Below are positions 40,500 through 50,132 of a stretch of DNA of 64,000 nt, in pieces (positions within the stretch are counted from its first letter, which is position 1; every line of letters begins with the position of its first letter). The position numbers and the translations under genes were made by a program. This DNA comes from Micromonospora sediminicola (GTDB taxonomy: Bacteria; Actinomycetota; Actinomycetes; Mycobacteriales; Micromonosporaceae). Below the pieces are notes generated by a model, which searched no databases, had not been told where the DNA came from, and saw only the letters and a program-made list of their open reading frames with translations. The stretch is from positions 3,734,501-3,798,500 of the forward strand of contig NZ_FLRH01000003.1 in the NCBI RefSeq assembly GCF_900089585.1, read 5' to 3'.

Positions 40500-43400
40500 G
40501 TGGGTCTGAAGACGTTCATTCAGGGGTGGCCGGTCTACCGGCAACTCACCGGCACCGACCCGCTCGGTCGCGGCGCCGCCGCCCAGTCGGCCCGCTCCGC
40601 CGACCTGACCGCGCGCACCGAGACCGCCGACGGCATGGCCCGCTCGGTCTGCCCCTACTGCGCGGTCGGCTGCGGCCAGCGGGTCTTCCACAAAGACGGG
40701 CAGGTCACCCAGATCGAGGGCGACCCGGACAGCCCGATCTCCCGCGGCCGGCTCTGCCCGAAGGGCGCGGCCAGCAAGAGCCTGGTGACCAGCCCGCTGC
40801 GCCAGACCACGGTCCGCTACCGCCGGCCGTACGCGACCGACTGGGAGGACCTGGACCTCGACGTCGCGCTCGACATGATCGCCGACCGGATCCTCGCCGC
40901 CCGGGCGGAGACCTGGGAGGACGTGGACGACGAGGGCCGACCGCTCAACCGGACGCTCGGCATCTCCAGCCTCGGCGGCGCGACGCTGGACAACGAGGAG
41001 AACTACCTCATCAAGAAGCTGTTCACGGCGATGGGGGCGCTCCAGATCGAGAACCAGGCCCGCATTTGACACTCCGCCACCGTCCCCGGTCTGGGGACCA
41101 GCTTCGGTCGCGGCGGCGCGACGGACTTCCAGCAGGACCTCGCCAACGCTGACGTCATCGTCATCCAGGGCTCCAACATGGCCGAGGCCCACCCGGTGGG
41201 CTTCCAGTGGGTGATGGAGGCGAAGAAGCGCGGCGCGAAGGTCTTCCACGTCGACCCGCGGTTCACCCGCACCAGCGCGCTCGCCGACACCTACCTGCCG
41301 ATCCGGGCGGGCACGGACATCGCGCTGCTCGGCGGCGTGGTGCGCTACATCCTGGACAACGAGCTGGACTTCCGGGAGTACGTGCTGGCCTACACCAACG
41401 CGGCCACCATCGTCAGCGAGCAGTTCGCCGACACCGAGGACCTGGACGGCCTCTTCTCCGGCTACAACCCGGAGACCGGCTCGTACGACCACGCCAGCTG
41501 GCAGTACGAGGGTCAGGAGGGCAACGCCAAGGTCCGGGGCACCGGCAAGGAGCGCGACTCGGCCTCCGGGCTGGAGCACGAGTCGCACGGCGAGCCGGTG
41601 CCGGCGCAGACCCAGCGGGACGAGACGTTGCGGCATCCGCGCTGCGTCTACCAGATCCTCAAGCGGCACTTCGCCCGCTACACCCCGGAGATGGTGGCCC
41701 GGGTCTGCGGCATCCCGGAGGAGAAGTTCCTGGAGCTGGCCCGCGCCTGGACGGAGAACTCCGGCCGGGAGCGCACCGGCGCGCTGGTCTACTCCGTCGG
41801 GTGGACGCAGCACAGCGTCGGGGTGCAGTACATCCGGACCGGGTCGATCATCCAGACGCTGCTGGGCAACATGGGCCGGCCGGGCGGCGGCATCCTGGCG
41901 CTGCGCGGGCACGCCAGCATCCAGGGCTCCACCGACATCCCGACGCTGTTCAACCTGCTGCCCGGCTACCTGCCGATGCCGCACCACGCCGACCACCCGA
42001 CGTTCGACGAGTGGGTGGACAGCATCCGTCACCCCGGGCAGAAGGGCTTCTGGGGCAACTCGCGCGCGTTCGCGGCGAGCCTGCTCAAGGCCTACTGGGG
42101 TGACGCGGCGACGCCGGAGAACGACTTCTGCTACGGCTACCTGCCCCGGATGACCGGCGACCACGGCACGTACCAGCAGGTCCTCAACATGATCGACGGC
42201 GGGATCAAGGGCTACTTCCTGCTCGGCCAGAACCCGGCCGTCGGCTCGGCGCACGGCCGCGCCCAGCGCCTGGGCATGGCCAACCTCGACTGGCTGGTCG
42301 TGCGCGACCTGTTCCTGATCGAGAGCGCCACGTTCTGGAAGAACAGCCCGGAGATCGCCACCGGGGAGATCGTGCCGCAGGAGTGCCGCACCGAGGTCTT
42401 CTTCCTGCCGGCGGCCTCGCACGTGGAGAAGGAGGGCACCTTCACCCAGACGCAGCGGATGCTGCAGTGGCGGGAGAAGGCGGTCGAGCCGCCGGGCGAC
42501 GCCCGCTCCGAGCTGTGGTTCTTCTACCACCTTGGCCGGAAGCTGCGGGAGAAGCTGGCCGACTCCACCGAGCCCCGCGACCGGGCGCTGCTGGACCTGG
42601 CGTGGGACTACCCGACGCAGGGCCCGCACGCCGAGCCCAGCGCCGAGGCGGTGCTCAAGGAGATCAACGGCTACGAGGTGGCCACCGGCCGTCCGCTGAA
42701 CGCGTTCGGCGAGGCCAGGGCCGACGGCTCCACCGCCATCGGCTGCTGGATCTACTCCGGCGTCTACGCCGACGGGGTCAACCAGGCGGCCCGCCGCAAG
42801 TCCCGGCACGAGCAGGACTGGGTGGCCGCCGAGTGGGGCTGGGCCTGGCCGGCGAACCGGCGCACGCTCTACAACCGCGCCTCCGCCGACCCGGAGGGCC
42901 GGCCGTGGAGCGAACGCAAGAAGTACGTCTGGTGGGACCCGGACGCCGGCGAGTGGACCGGCTACGACGTGCCGGACTTCGAGAAGACGAAGCCGCCGTC
43001 GTACCGCCCACCGGCCGACGCCTCCGGGCCGGAGGCGCTCGCCGGTGACGACCCGTTCGTCATGCAGGGCGACGGCAAGGCCTGGCTGTACGCGCCGAGC
43101 GGCGTGCTCGACGGCCCGCTGCCGACGCACTACGAGCCGGCCGAGTCGCCGATGCGCAACCCGCTCTACGGGCAGCAGGCGAACCCGACCCGGAAGATCT
43201 ACGAGCACCCGGTGAACCGGATCAACCCGAGCCCGCCGGAGCCGCACAGCGGCGTCTTCCCGTACGTGTTCACGGTCAGCCGGCTCACCGAGCACCACAC
43301 CGCCGGCGGGATGAGCCGGACCGTGCCGCGCCTGGCCGAGCTGCAACCGGAGATGTTCGTCGAGGTGTCCCCGGAGCTGGCCGCCGAGGTCGGCCTGGCG

Positions 43401-43826
43401 CACCTGGGCTGGGCGCACCTGGTCAGCGGGCGGGCGGTGATCGAGGCGCGGGTGCTGGTCACCGACCGGCTCACCCCGCTGCGGGTGGACGGCCGGATCA
43501 TCCACCAGGTCTGGCTGCCCTACCACTTCGGCAGCGAGGGCCTGGTCACCGGCGACTCGGCCAACGACCTGTTCGGCATCACCCTGGACCCGAACGTGCT
43601 CATCCAGGAGAGCAAGATCGGCACCTGTGACGTCCGGCCGGGCCGGCGTCCCACCGGGCCGGCGCTGCTCGACCTGGTCGGCGACTACCAGCGGCGGGCC
43701 GGCATGGCCCCGGACCGGAAGGTGCCGATCGTGACCACCGACGTGCTGGGTGGGGAGAACGCGGCCGGCAGCACCGACGAGCAGACCCCCGAGGCCGCGG
43801 CGCGCGACGGAGAGAACGATGCCTGA
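40500..43826 (+). CDS. fdh: Formate dehydrogenase alpha subunit, selenocysteine-containing
   Basis: This 1108-residue molybdopterin enzyme oxidises formate to CO2. It reads through an in-frame TGA at 41067-41069, giving selenocysteine 190 in the family context ENQARI-U-HSATV. The N-terminal iron-sulfur motif uses Cys51, Cys54, Cys58 and Cys86 (CPYCAVGCG, LCPKG). MGD-binding segments follow, including IQGSNMAEAHPVGF, and the C-terminal domain has SRLTEHHTAGGMSR. No twin-arginine signal is present, so it is probably cytoplasmic. I chose GTG 40500 with GGGGAGGGGG upstream. An in-frame GTG at 40467, seven bases after TAATGT (-10), could instead begin a leaderless message. It overlaps the next gene by 8 bases. 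Confidence 0.95.
41067..41098 (+). promoter_or_regulatory. Selenocysteine codon and SECIS-type hairpin
   Basis: The UGA codon (41067-41069) is followed 12 bases later by GTCCCC (41082-41087), loop GGTCT (41088-41092) and GGGGAC (41093-41098). The loop sequence GGUCU and its distance from UGA (18 bases) are the same as in the E. coli fdhF SECIS element that SelB binds. This shows the UGA is meant to be decoded rather than to stop translation. Confidence 0.88.
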
Positions 43827-44862
43827 CGCCAACAGCCTCTACGGCCCGCTCGACCCGGCCCCCGACGCGGGCTGGACGCAGGCGCCGCCCCGGATGGGGT
43901 TCTTCACCGACACCAGCGTCTGCATCGGCTGCAAGGCGTGCGAGGTCGCCTGCAAGGAGTGGAACGGCGTCCCGGACTCGGGCTTCGACCTGCTCGGCAT
44001 GTCGTACGACAACACCGGCGCGCTGACCGCGAACTCCTGGCGGCACGTGGCGTTCATCGAGCAGCCCCGGCCGGCCGGGCACCGCACCGCGCCGTTCGCC
44101 GGCGACCCGACCGGTCCGGCGACCAGCCCGGCGTCGGCGTCGGTCGGCGCCGCCACCGCGCCCGACACCGGCACCAACCCGGGTCTGCCGGCGGGGCGTC
44201 CCGAGGCGGCGGCGCGGATGGCGGCCGGCCCGGAGTTCCTGGGCATGCCCGGCGCGCAGCCACCCGGGCGGGGCAGCGGCGCGGAGAGCCGGACCGACTT
44301 CCGCTGGCTGATGATGTCCGACGTGTGCAAGCACTGCACGCACGCGGCCTGCCTGGACGTGTGCCCGACCGGCTCGCTGTTCCGCACCGAGTTCGGCACC
44401 GTCGTGGTGCAGGAGGACATCTGCAACGGCTGCGGCTACTGCATCTCCGCCTGCCCGTACGGCGTCATCGACCAGCGCAAGGACGACGGCCGGGCGTGGA
44501 AGTGCACGCTCTGCTACGACCGTCTCGGCGCCGGGATGACCCCGGCCTGCGCGCAGGCGTGCCCCACCGAGTCGATCCAGTACGGCCCGCTGGACGAGCT
44601 GCGCGAGCGGGCCGCCGACCGGGTCGCCGCGCTGCACGAGCGGGGGGTCCCGGAGGCGCGCCTCTACGGTCACGACCCGACCGACGGGGTGGGCGGCGAC
44701 GGCGCGTTCTTCCTGCTGCTCGACGAGCCCGAGGTGTACGGGCTGCCGCCGGATCCGGTGGTCACCACCCGGGACCTGCCGAAGATGTGGAAGCGGGCCG
44801 GGCTGGCCGCGCTGGCCATGGCGGCGGCGACCGTCGCCGCGTTCGTCGGAGGATCGTCGTGA
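43819..44862 (+). CDS. Formate dehydrogenase iron-sulfur subunit
   Basis: This 347-residue subunit carries electrons from the alpha subunit to the membrane partner. Four [4Fe-4S] cysteine motifs are present: CIGCKACEVAC, CKHCTHAACLDVC, CNGCGYCISAC and CTLC with CAQAC. A 65-residue low-complexity insert (about residues 88-152, rich in Pro, Ala, Gly) separates cluster motif 1 from the others, which is unusual compared with FdnH. A C-terminal hydrophobic segment (AALAMAAATVAAFVG) may anchor it in the membrane. ATG at 43819 overlaps the alpha gene by 8 bases, and its stop overlaps the NrfD gene (GTGA). Confidence 0.92.
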   Translation: MPDANSLYGPLDPAPDAGWTQAPPRMGFFTDTSVCIGCKACEVACKEWNGVPDSGFDLLGMSYDNTGALTANSWRHVAFIEQPRPAGHRTAPFAGDPTGPATSPASASVGAATAPDTGTNPGLPAGRPEAAARMAAGPEFLGMPGAQPPGRGSGAESRTDFRWLMMSDVCKHCTHAACLDVCPTGSLFRTEFGTVVVQEDICNGCGYCISACPYGVIDQRKDDGRAWKCTLCYDRLGAGMTPACAQACPTESIQYGPLDELRERAADRVAALHERGVPEARLYGHDPTDGVGGDGAFFLLLDEPEVYGLPPDPVVTTRDLPKMWKRAGLAALAMAAATVAAFVGGSS

Positions 44863-46076
44863 GTCCGGACCGCCCGGTGGGTGCCCTGTTCCGCCGCTTC
44901 CGGGAGCGGCTGGCCGCCGAGCCGGGCAGCGCCGCCGGAGGGGACCGGGCCGTCGACCCGGGTGACGCCGCCGCAGAGCAGGGCCCGGGCGGCCGCGACA
45001 ACGGCAGCCGGGCCAACGGCACCGGCCCGGGCGGGGGCCACACCGACGCCGGCGCCCGCGAGGCCGGGCTGGCGCCGCACCCGCCCCGCGACGCCGCGCC
45101 GACCACCCGTCGCCGCCGTGGCGGCAAGGGCGGCGGCGAACAGCTCACCGTCCCGCCGGCCGAGTTCACGTCCTACTACGGCCGGCCGATCCTGAAGCCG
45201 CCGGTGTGGCGGTGGGACATCGCCGCGTACCTGTTCACCGGCGGGCTCGCCGCCGGTTCCTCGCTGCTGGCCGCCGGCGGTCAGCTCACCGGGCGTCCGG
45301 CGCTGCGCCGCGCGGGCCGGGTCACCTCGCTCGCCGCGGTGAGCGCCAGCGCCTACTTCCTCGTCAACGACCTGGGCCGACCCAGCCGGTTCCACCACAT
45401 GCTGCGGGTGGCGAAGCTGACCTCGCCGATGTCGGTGGGCACCTGGATCCTCAGCGCGTTCGGCCCGGCCGCCGGGCTGGCCGCGATCGCCGAGGTCGCA
45501 CCCCGGCTGCCGCGCCACGGCGTGCCCGGGCTGGGCCGCCGGCTGCTGCCCCCGGTCGGCGACGCCGCCGGGCTGGTCGCCGCCGTCACCGCGCCGGCGC
45601 TGGCCACGTACACCGGGGTGCTGCTGGCCGACACGGCGGTGCCGTCGTGGCACGAGGCGTACCCGGAACTCCCGGCCATCTTCGCCGGCAGCGCGCTGGC
45701 CAGCGGCGCCGGCGTGGGGCTGCTGGCCGCGCCCTGCGCGCAGGCCGGCCCGGCCCGGCGCCTCGCGGTGGCCGGCGCGGCGCTGGAGCTGTGGGGCTCG
45801 CACCGGGTGGAGAACCGGCTCGGCCTGCTCAGCGAGCCCTACACCGAGGGCACGCCGGGCGCGTTGTTGCGGGCCGGCCGGTCGCTGACCGCGGCCGGGG
45901 TGGTCGGCGCGCTGGTCGGCCGCCGCAGCCGGCTGCTGTCCGCGATCTCCGGCGGCGCGCTGCTCGCCGCGTCCGTCTGCACCCGCTTCGGCATCTTCCA
46001 CGGCGGCGTCGCCTCGGCCCGGGACCCGAAGTACACGGTCGTGCCGCAACGCGAGCGCGCCGACCGGCGGGCCTGA
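44859..46076 (+). CDS. NrfD/PsrC-type membrane subunit of formate dehydrogenase
   Basis: This 405-residue protein should pass electrons from the iron-sulfur subunit to menaquinone. The first 110 residues are charged and low in complexity. The rest holds about eight membrane helices, with the NrfD opening WRWDIAAYLFTGGLAAGSSL, split over helix 1, and DLGRPSRFHHMLRVAKLTSPMSVGTW in the second pair. It has no haem-binding pattern, unlike FdnI of E. coli, so this complex belongs to the NrfD-anchored type. It overlaps the iron-sulfur gene by four bases, and tRNA-Sec begins 45 bases after its stop. Confidence 0.88.
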   Translation: MSPDRPVGALFRRFRERLAAEPGSAAGGDRAVDPGDAAAEQGPGGRDNGSRANGTGPGGGHTDAGAREAGLAPHPPRDAAPTTRRRRGGKGGGEQLTVPPAEFTSYYGRPILKPPVWRWDIAAYLFTGGLAAGSSLLAAGGQLTGRPALRRAGRVTSLAAVSASAYFLVNDLGRPSRFHHMLRVAKLTSPMSVGTWILSAFGPAAGLAAIAEVAPRLPRHGVPGLGRRLLPPVGDAAGLVAAVTAPALATYTGVLLADTAVPSWHEAYPELPAIFAGSALASGAGVGLLAAPCAQAGPARRLAVAGAALELWGSHRVENRLGLLSEPYTEGTPGALLRAGRSLTAAGVVGALVGRRSRLLSAISGGALLAASVCTRFGIFHGGVASARDPKYTVVPQRERADRRA

Positions 46077-46121
46077 CACCTCGCCGGGCAGTTGGTCCGC
46101 CCCTGTGGTTGACTGCTGCGT

Positions 46122-46217
46122 GGAGGCGTTCAGGCGGCTGGTGCCCCTCCCGGTCTTCAAAACCGGTGTGGTCCGGGACCCGGGCCAGGCGGGTTCGATT
46201 CCCGTCCGTCTCCGCCA
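46122..46217 (+). tRNA. selC: tRNA-Sec (anticodon UCA)
   Basis: A long tRNA of 93 bases plus encoded CCA. The acceptor strands are GGAGGCG (from 46122) and CGTCTCC (ending 46213), followed by G and CCA. The anticodon stem-loop is CCGGT-CTTCAAA-ACCGG (46150-46166) with anticodon TCA at 46157-46159. A long variable arm (GGTCCGGGACCCGGGCC region) and a TTCGATT loop complete the selenocysteine-tRNA form. It sits between the NrfD subunit and selA and may be cut from their common transcript, since no clear promoter is visible in the 45-base gap. Confidence 0.95.
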
Positions 46218-46237
46218 CACCGTCCGGGGGAGCGCCG

Positions 46238-47530
46238 ATGCGTGAGGTCGACCCGCGGCGGCGGGTGCCGCGCACCGACGCGCTGCTCGCCGACCCGGCG
46301 CTGGCGGCCGCCGCCGGCACGGTCGGCCGGGACCGGGTCAAGGCCGCGATCGTGGCGGCCCAGCACCGCGCCCGCCAGGGCGAGATCAACCCCGAGGCGG
46401 TACGCGACGCGGCGCTGGCCGCCCTGCCGGTCCGCACGCCGCGCGCGGTGCTCAACGCCACCGGCGTCGTGCTGCACACCAACCTGGGCCGCGCCCCCCT
46501 TGCGCCGGCCGCCGTGCAGGCGCTGGTCGCCGCCGCCGGGCACACCGACGTGGAACTCGACCTCGGCACCGGCCGCCGGGCCCGACGCGGCCGGGAGGCG
46601 CTGGCCGCGCTCGCCGCCGCGGTGCCCGACGCGCCCGCCGTGCACGTGGTCAACAACGGCGCCGCCGCGCTGGTGCTGGCCGCCACCGCGCTCGCCGCCG
46701 GCCGGGAGATCGTGGTCAGCCGCGGCGAGCTGGTCGAGATCGGCGACGGCTTCCGCCTGCCCGACCTGCTGGCGAGCACCGGCGCCCGGCTGCGCGAGGT
46801 GGGCACCACCAACCGCACCACCCGCGCCGACTACGCCGCCGCGATCGGCCCGGACACCGGCTTCGTGCTCAAGGTGCACCCGTCGAACTTCGTGGTCACC
46901 GGCTTCACCTCGGCGGTGCCGGTGGCCGACCTGGCCACACTCGGCGTGCCGGTGGTCGCGGACATCGGCTCGGGGCTGCTCGCCCCGGACCCGCTGCTGC
47001 CCGACGAGCCGGACGCCGCCACCACGCTGCGCGCCGGCGCCCACCTGGTCACCGCCAGCGGCGACAAGCTGCTCGGCGGGCCGCAGGCCGGCCTGCTGCT
47101 CGGCGCGACCGACCTGGTGGAGCGGCTGCGCCGGCATCCCCTCGCGCGGGCGCTGCGGGTGGACAAGCTCACCCTCGCCGCGCTCGCCGCCACGCTGCAC
47201 GCGCCGACCACCCCGACCCGGGAGGCGCTGCACGCCGATGCCGGCCGGCTGCGCGCCCGGGTGGAGCGGTTGCGCGACCGGCTCGGCGAGGACGGCTGCA
47301 AGGCCGAGGTGACACCGGTCGCCGCCGTGGTCGGCGGGGGCGGCGCGCCCGGCGTCGACCTGGACTCGTGGGCGCTGAGCCTGCCCGAGCGGTACGCGGC
47401 GCCGCTGCGCGCCGGCGACCCGGCGGTCCTCGGCCGGGTGCTGCACGGGCGGCTGCTGCTCGACCTGCGCGCCGTGCCGGAGGCCGACGACGACCGCGTC
47501 CGCGCGGCGATCCTGTCCGTGGAGGGCTGA
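46238..47530 (+). CDS. selA: L-seryl-tRNA(Sec) selenium transferase
   Basis: SelA converts serine on tRNA-Sec to selenocysteine with selenophosphate; it is a PLP enzyme forming a decamer. This one has 430 residues. The PLP lysine is Lys277 in TASGDKLLGGPQAG. Other family blocks are NATGVVLHTNLGRAPL, the NNGAAA segment and GTTNRTTRADY. ATG at 46238 follows GGGGGAG and is 20 bases after the tRNA. selB follows four bases after the stop. It lacks nothing expected of the family. Confidence 0.95.
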   Translation: MREVDPRRRVPRTDALLADPALAAAAGTVGRDRVKAAIVAAQHRARQGEINPEAVRDAALAALPVRTPRAVLNATGVVLHTNLGRAPLAPAAVQALVAAAGHTDVELDLGTGRRARRGREALAALAAAVPDAPAVHVVNNGAAALVLAATALAAGREIVVSRGELVEIGDGFRLPDLLASTGARLREVGTTNRTTRADYAAAIGPDTGFVLKVHPSNFVVTGFTSAVPVADLATLGVPVVADIGSGLLAPDPLLPDEPDAATTLRAGAHLVTASGDKLLGGPQAGLLLGATDLVERLRRHPLARALRVDKLTLAALAATLHAPTTPTREALHADAGRLRARVERLRDRLGEDGCKAEVTPVAAVVGGGGAPGVDLDSWALSLPERYAAPLRAGDPAVLGRVLHGRLLLDLRAVPEADDDRVRAAILSVEG

Positions 47531-47534
47531 GCGG

Positions 47535-49298
47535 GTGTGGGTCGTGGCCACCGCCGGGCACGTCGACCACGGCAAGTCCACCCTGGTGCGGGCGTTGACC
47601 GGGATGGAACCGGACCGGTGGGCGGAGGAACGCCGCCGGGGCATGACCATCGACCTCGGCTTCGCCTGGACCACGCTGCCCTCCGGCGGCACCCTGGCGT
47701 TCGTCGACGTGCCCGGGCACGAGCGGTTCGTGCCGAACATGCTGGCCGGTGTCGGCCCGGTCCCGGCCGCGATGATCGTCGTGGGCGCCGACGAGGGCTG
47801 GATGCCGCAGTCGGCCGAACACCTGGCCGCGCTGGACGCGCTCGGGGTGGGGTACGGGCTGGTGGTGGTGACCCGCGCCGACCTGGCCGACCCGGGGCCG
47901 GCCCTGGTCCGCGCCCGCGCGGAGGTCGCCGCGACGTCGCTGGGTGAGGTGGAGGCGGTGGCGGTGTCCGCGGTGACCGGCGCCGGCCTGCCCGAGCTGC
48001 GGGCCGCGCTGGACCGCCTGGTCGCCCGGTTGCCCGACCCGGCCCGCGACGCCCCGGTCCGGCTCTGGGTGGACCGGTCGTTCACGGTGCGCGGCAGCGG
48101 CACGGTGGTCACCGGCACCCTCGGCGGCGGCCGGCTGCGGACCGGCGACGAACTCGAACTGGCCGGCACCGGCGAGCCGGTGCGGGTACGCGGCCTGCAC
48201 TCGCTGGGCGCCTCCCGGCCGCACGTCGACGCGGTGGCCCGGGTGGCGGTCAACCTGCGCGGCCTGCCCCGCGAGCGGGTGGGTCGCGGCGACGCCCTGC
48301 TCAGCCCCGGCCGGTTCGGCCGCACCGACCTGCTCGACGTGCGCCTGGTCGGGGATCCGGCCGCCGACCTGCCGGCGACGCTCACCCTGCACGTCGGCTC
48401 GGCGGCGGTGCCCGCCCGGGTCCGGCCGCTCGGTCCGGACACCGTGCGGCTGCGCCTGGCCCGGCCGCTGCCCCTGCTGATCGGCGACCGCGCCCTGCTG
48501 CGCGACCCGGGCCGGCACCACGTGGCCGGCGGGGTGACCGTGCTGGACGTGGACCCGCCGGCGCTGCGTCGCCGGGGCGCGGCGGTCGCCCGGGCGGCCG
48601 TGCTGGCCGGGCTGGACGGGCGACCCGACCCGGCTGGGGAGCTGCGCCGGCGGCGGCTGGTCCGGGCCGGGCAGCTGACCCGGATGGGCGTGCCGCCGAA
48701 CGCGGTCCCGGTGGCCGGGGACTGGCTGGCCGACCCCGACCACTGGCGGGACCTCGGCCGGCGGCTCGCCGAGGAGGTCACCCGGCACGCCGGGGAGCAC
48801 CCGCTGGCGGCGGGTGTACCGGTCGACGTGCTGCGCCACCGCCTCGGCCTGCCCGACCGGACGCTGGTGACGGCGCTGCTGCGCCCACCGCTGCGGCTCC
48901 GCGACGGCCTGGTCACCGCCGCGCCCGCCGACACGCTGCCGGAACCGGTCGCCCGGGCCGTGGCCCGGGTCCGCGCCGAGTACGGCGACCGCCCGTTCCA
49001 GGCGCCCGAGGCGCACCGGTTGGCCGACCTCGGCCTGGGGCCCCGGGAGATCGGCGCGGCCGTGCGGGCGGGCGCGTTGCTCCGGCTCGCCGAGAACGTC
49101 GTGTTGCTGCCCGGCGCCCCGGACGACGCGGTGCGGGTGCTCGCCGGGCTGCCGCAGCCGTTCACGCTCAGTGCCGCCCGGCAGGCGTTGGACACCACCC
49201 GTCGGGTGGCGGTGCCGCTGCTGGAGCTGCTGGACCGGCGCGGGGCGACCCGCCGGCTGCCCGACGACGCGCGTCAGGTGGTCCGCCCGCCGGGTTGA
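47535..49298 (+). CDS. selB: Selenocysteine-specific elongation factor
   Basis: SelB carries Sec-tRNA to the ribosome and binds the SECIS hairpin with its C-terminal winged helices. This 587-residue protein has GTPase motifs GHVDHGKS (8-15), DVPGHE (58-63) and TRAD (113-116), then EF-Tu-like domains 2 and 3, and about 250 residues that contain winged-helix segments (such as RAVARVRAEYGDRPFQAPEAHRLADLGL, split). Its first codon is GTG at 47535. The reader of the SECIS in the dehydrogenase gene is therefore encoded in the same strand-wise block. selD, which makes selenophosphate, is not in the window. Confidence 0.95.
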   Translation: MWVVATAGHVDHGKSTLVRALTGMEPDRWAEERRRGMTIDLGFAWTTLPSGGTLAFVDVPGHERFVPNMLAGVGPVPAAMIVVGADEGWMPQSAEHLAALDALGVGYGLVVVTRADLADPGPALVRARAEVAATSLGEVEAVAVSAVTGAGLPELRAALDRLVARLPDPARDAPVRLWVDRSFTVRGSGTVVTGTLGGGRLRTGDELELAGTGEPVRVRGLHSLGASRPHVDAVARVAVNLRGLPRERVGRGDALLSPGRFGRTDLLDVRLVGDPAADLPATLTLHVGSAAVPARVRPLGPDTVRLRLARPLPLLIGDRALLRDPGRHHVAGGVTVLDVDPPALRRRGAAVARAAVLAGLDGRPDPAGELRRRRLVRAGQLTRMGVPPNAVPVAGDWLADPDHWRDLGRRLAEEVTRHAGEHPLAAGVPVDVLRHRLGLPDRTLVTALLRPPLRLRDGLVTAAPADTLPEPVARAVARVRAEYGDRPFQAPEAHRLADLGLGPREIGAAVRAGALLRLAENVVLLPGAPDDAVRVLAGLPQPFTLSAARQALDTTRRVAVPLLELLDRRGATRRLPDDARQVVRPPG

Positions 49299-49328
49299 CG
49301 GGTGGCGTCCGGGTGACAGGGTGACGGC

Positions 49329-50087
49329 ATGATCGACGCCCCTCGTCCCCGCCCGGCCGACGGTGCCCGGCTGCGCCACCGCGCGCTGCCGCTGGCCGTG
49401 CTGGGCTGCTGGCTGGTCTGGGCGGCGCTGGCCTGGTGGACCGCGCCGCGCTCGGTCGACGCGGTCGACCTGGAGCGCGACCTGGCGGCGGGCCGGGTGG
49501 TGACGCTCGCCCGGGCCGACGGCTGGGACGACAGCGGTCCCTGGGGCCGCCGACCCGAGCTCCGGTACACCCAGAACGGGTCGACCGTCGTCTGGGCCCG
49601 ACCCGACGGGCAGTTCCGGTACACGTACGTGCCCGCGCCGGTCCCGCGGGGCGGCGCCGTCGAGGACGCCGCCGACCCCGACCCGGTTACCGAACCCGGC
49701 CCGGGCCAGGAGGCCGACCCGCTCGCCGACCCCCGGGCGCGCGCCGCCGTCGCCCGGAGTGGGGACAGCCTGGCCGACACCCTGGCGGACGCGGCGGCGC
49801 TGCTGGCGCTGACCATCGGCGTCGGCTGGCTGCTCATGCTGGTCGCCGGCCCACCGCCGGTGGCCGGGTCGCGCTGGTACTGGTTCTGGATCGGGCTGCT
49901 GCCGTACGCGCTCGGCGTGCTGGCCTGGGCCTGGCGCGAGCGGTGGCGGGCGGAGGCGCCGCTGACCGGCACGCGTGGCTCGGGCTGGCGCGGGTTCGGT
50001 GGGCTGATCGTCGGCGGCATCGTGGTGTCGCTGGCGGTGGCGGTGCTCGGCCTCCTGCTCGGCGGTTACGTCGTGCCGGGCGCCTGA
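49329..50087 (+). CDS. Hypothetical membrane protein, 252 residues
   Basis: I do not recognise this protein. It has one N-terminal membrane segment (LPLAVLGCWLVWAALAWW), an outward domain of about 120 residues with a Pro/Asp-rich part, and three more segments near the C-terminus (LLALTIGVGWLLMLVAG, WFWIGLLPYALGVLAW and VVSLAVAVLGLLLGG). It resembles the DUF-type actinobacterial membrane proteins that surround CBS/DUF21 genes. It starts at ATG 49329, 30 bases after selB, but no role in selenium use is implied. Confidence 0.7.
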   Translation: MIDAPRPRPADGARLRHRALPLAVLGCWLVWAALAWWTAPRSVDAVDLERDLAAGRVVTLARADGWDDSGPWGRRPELRYTQNGSTVVWARPDGQFRYTYVPAPVPRGGAVEDAADPDPVTEPGPGQEADPLADPRARAAVARSGDSLADTLADAAALLALTIGVGWLLMLVAGPPPVAGSRWYWFWIGLLPYALGVLAWAWRERWRAEAPLTGTRGSGWRGFGGLIVGGIVVSLAVAVLGLLLGGYVVPGA

Positions 50088-50132
50088 GCCAACCCGCACC
50101 GGGGACCCGCCCCGGTCACCTACCGTGACGCC

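Noticed and set aside
41067..41069. Apparent premature stop that would split the formate dehydrogenase into two pieces
   Set aside because: The codon is TGA at the exact family selenocysteine position, is followed by a SECIS-type hairpin, and selC, selA and selB lie downstream. It is one selenoprotein gene.
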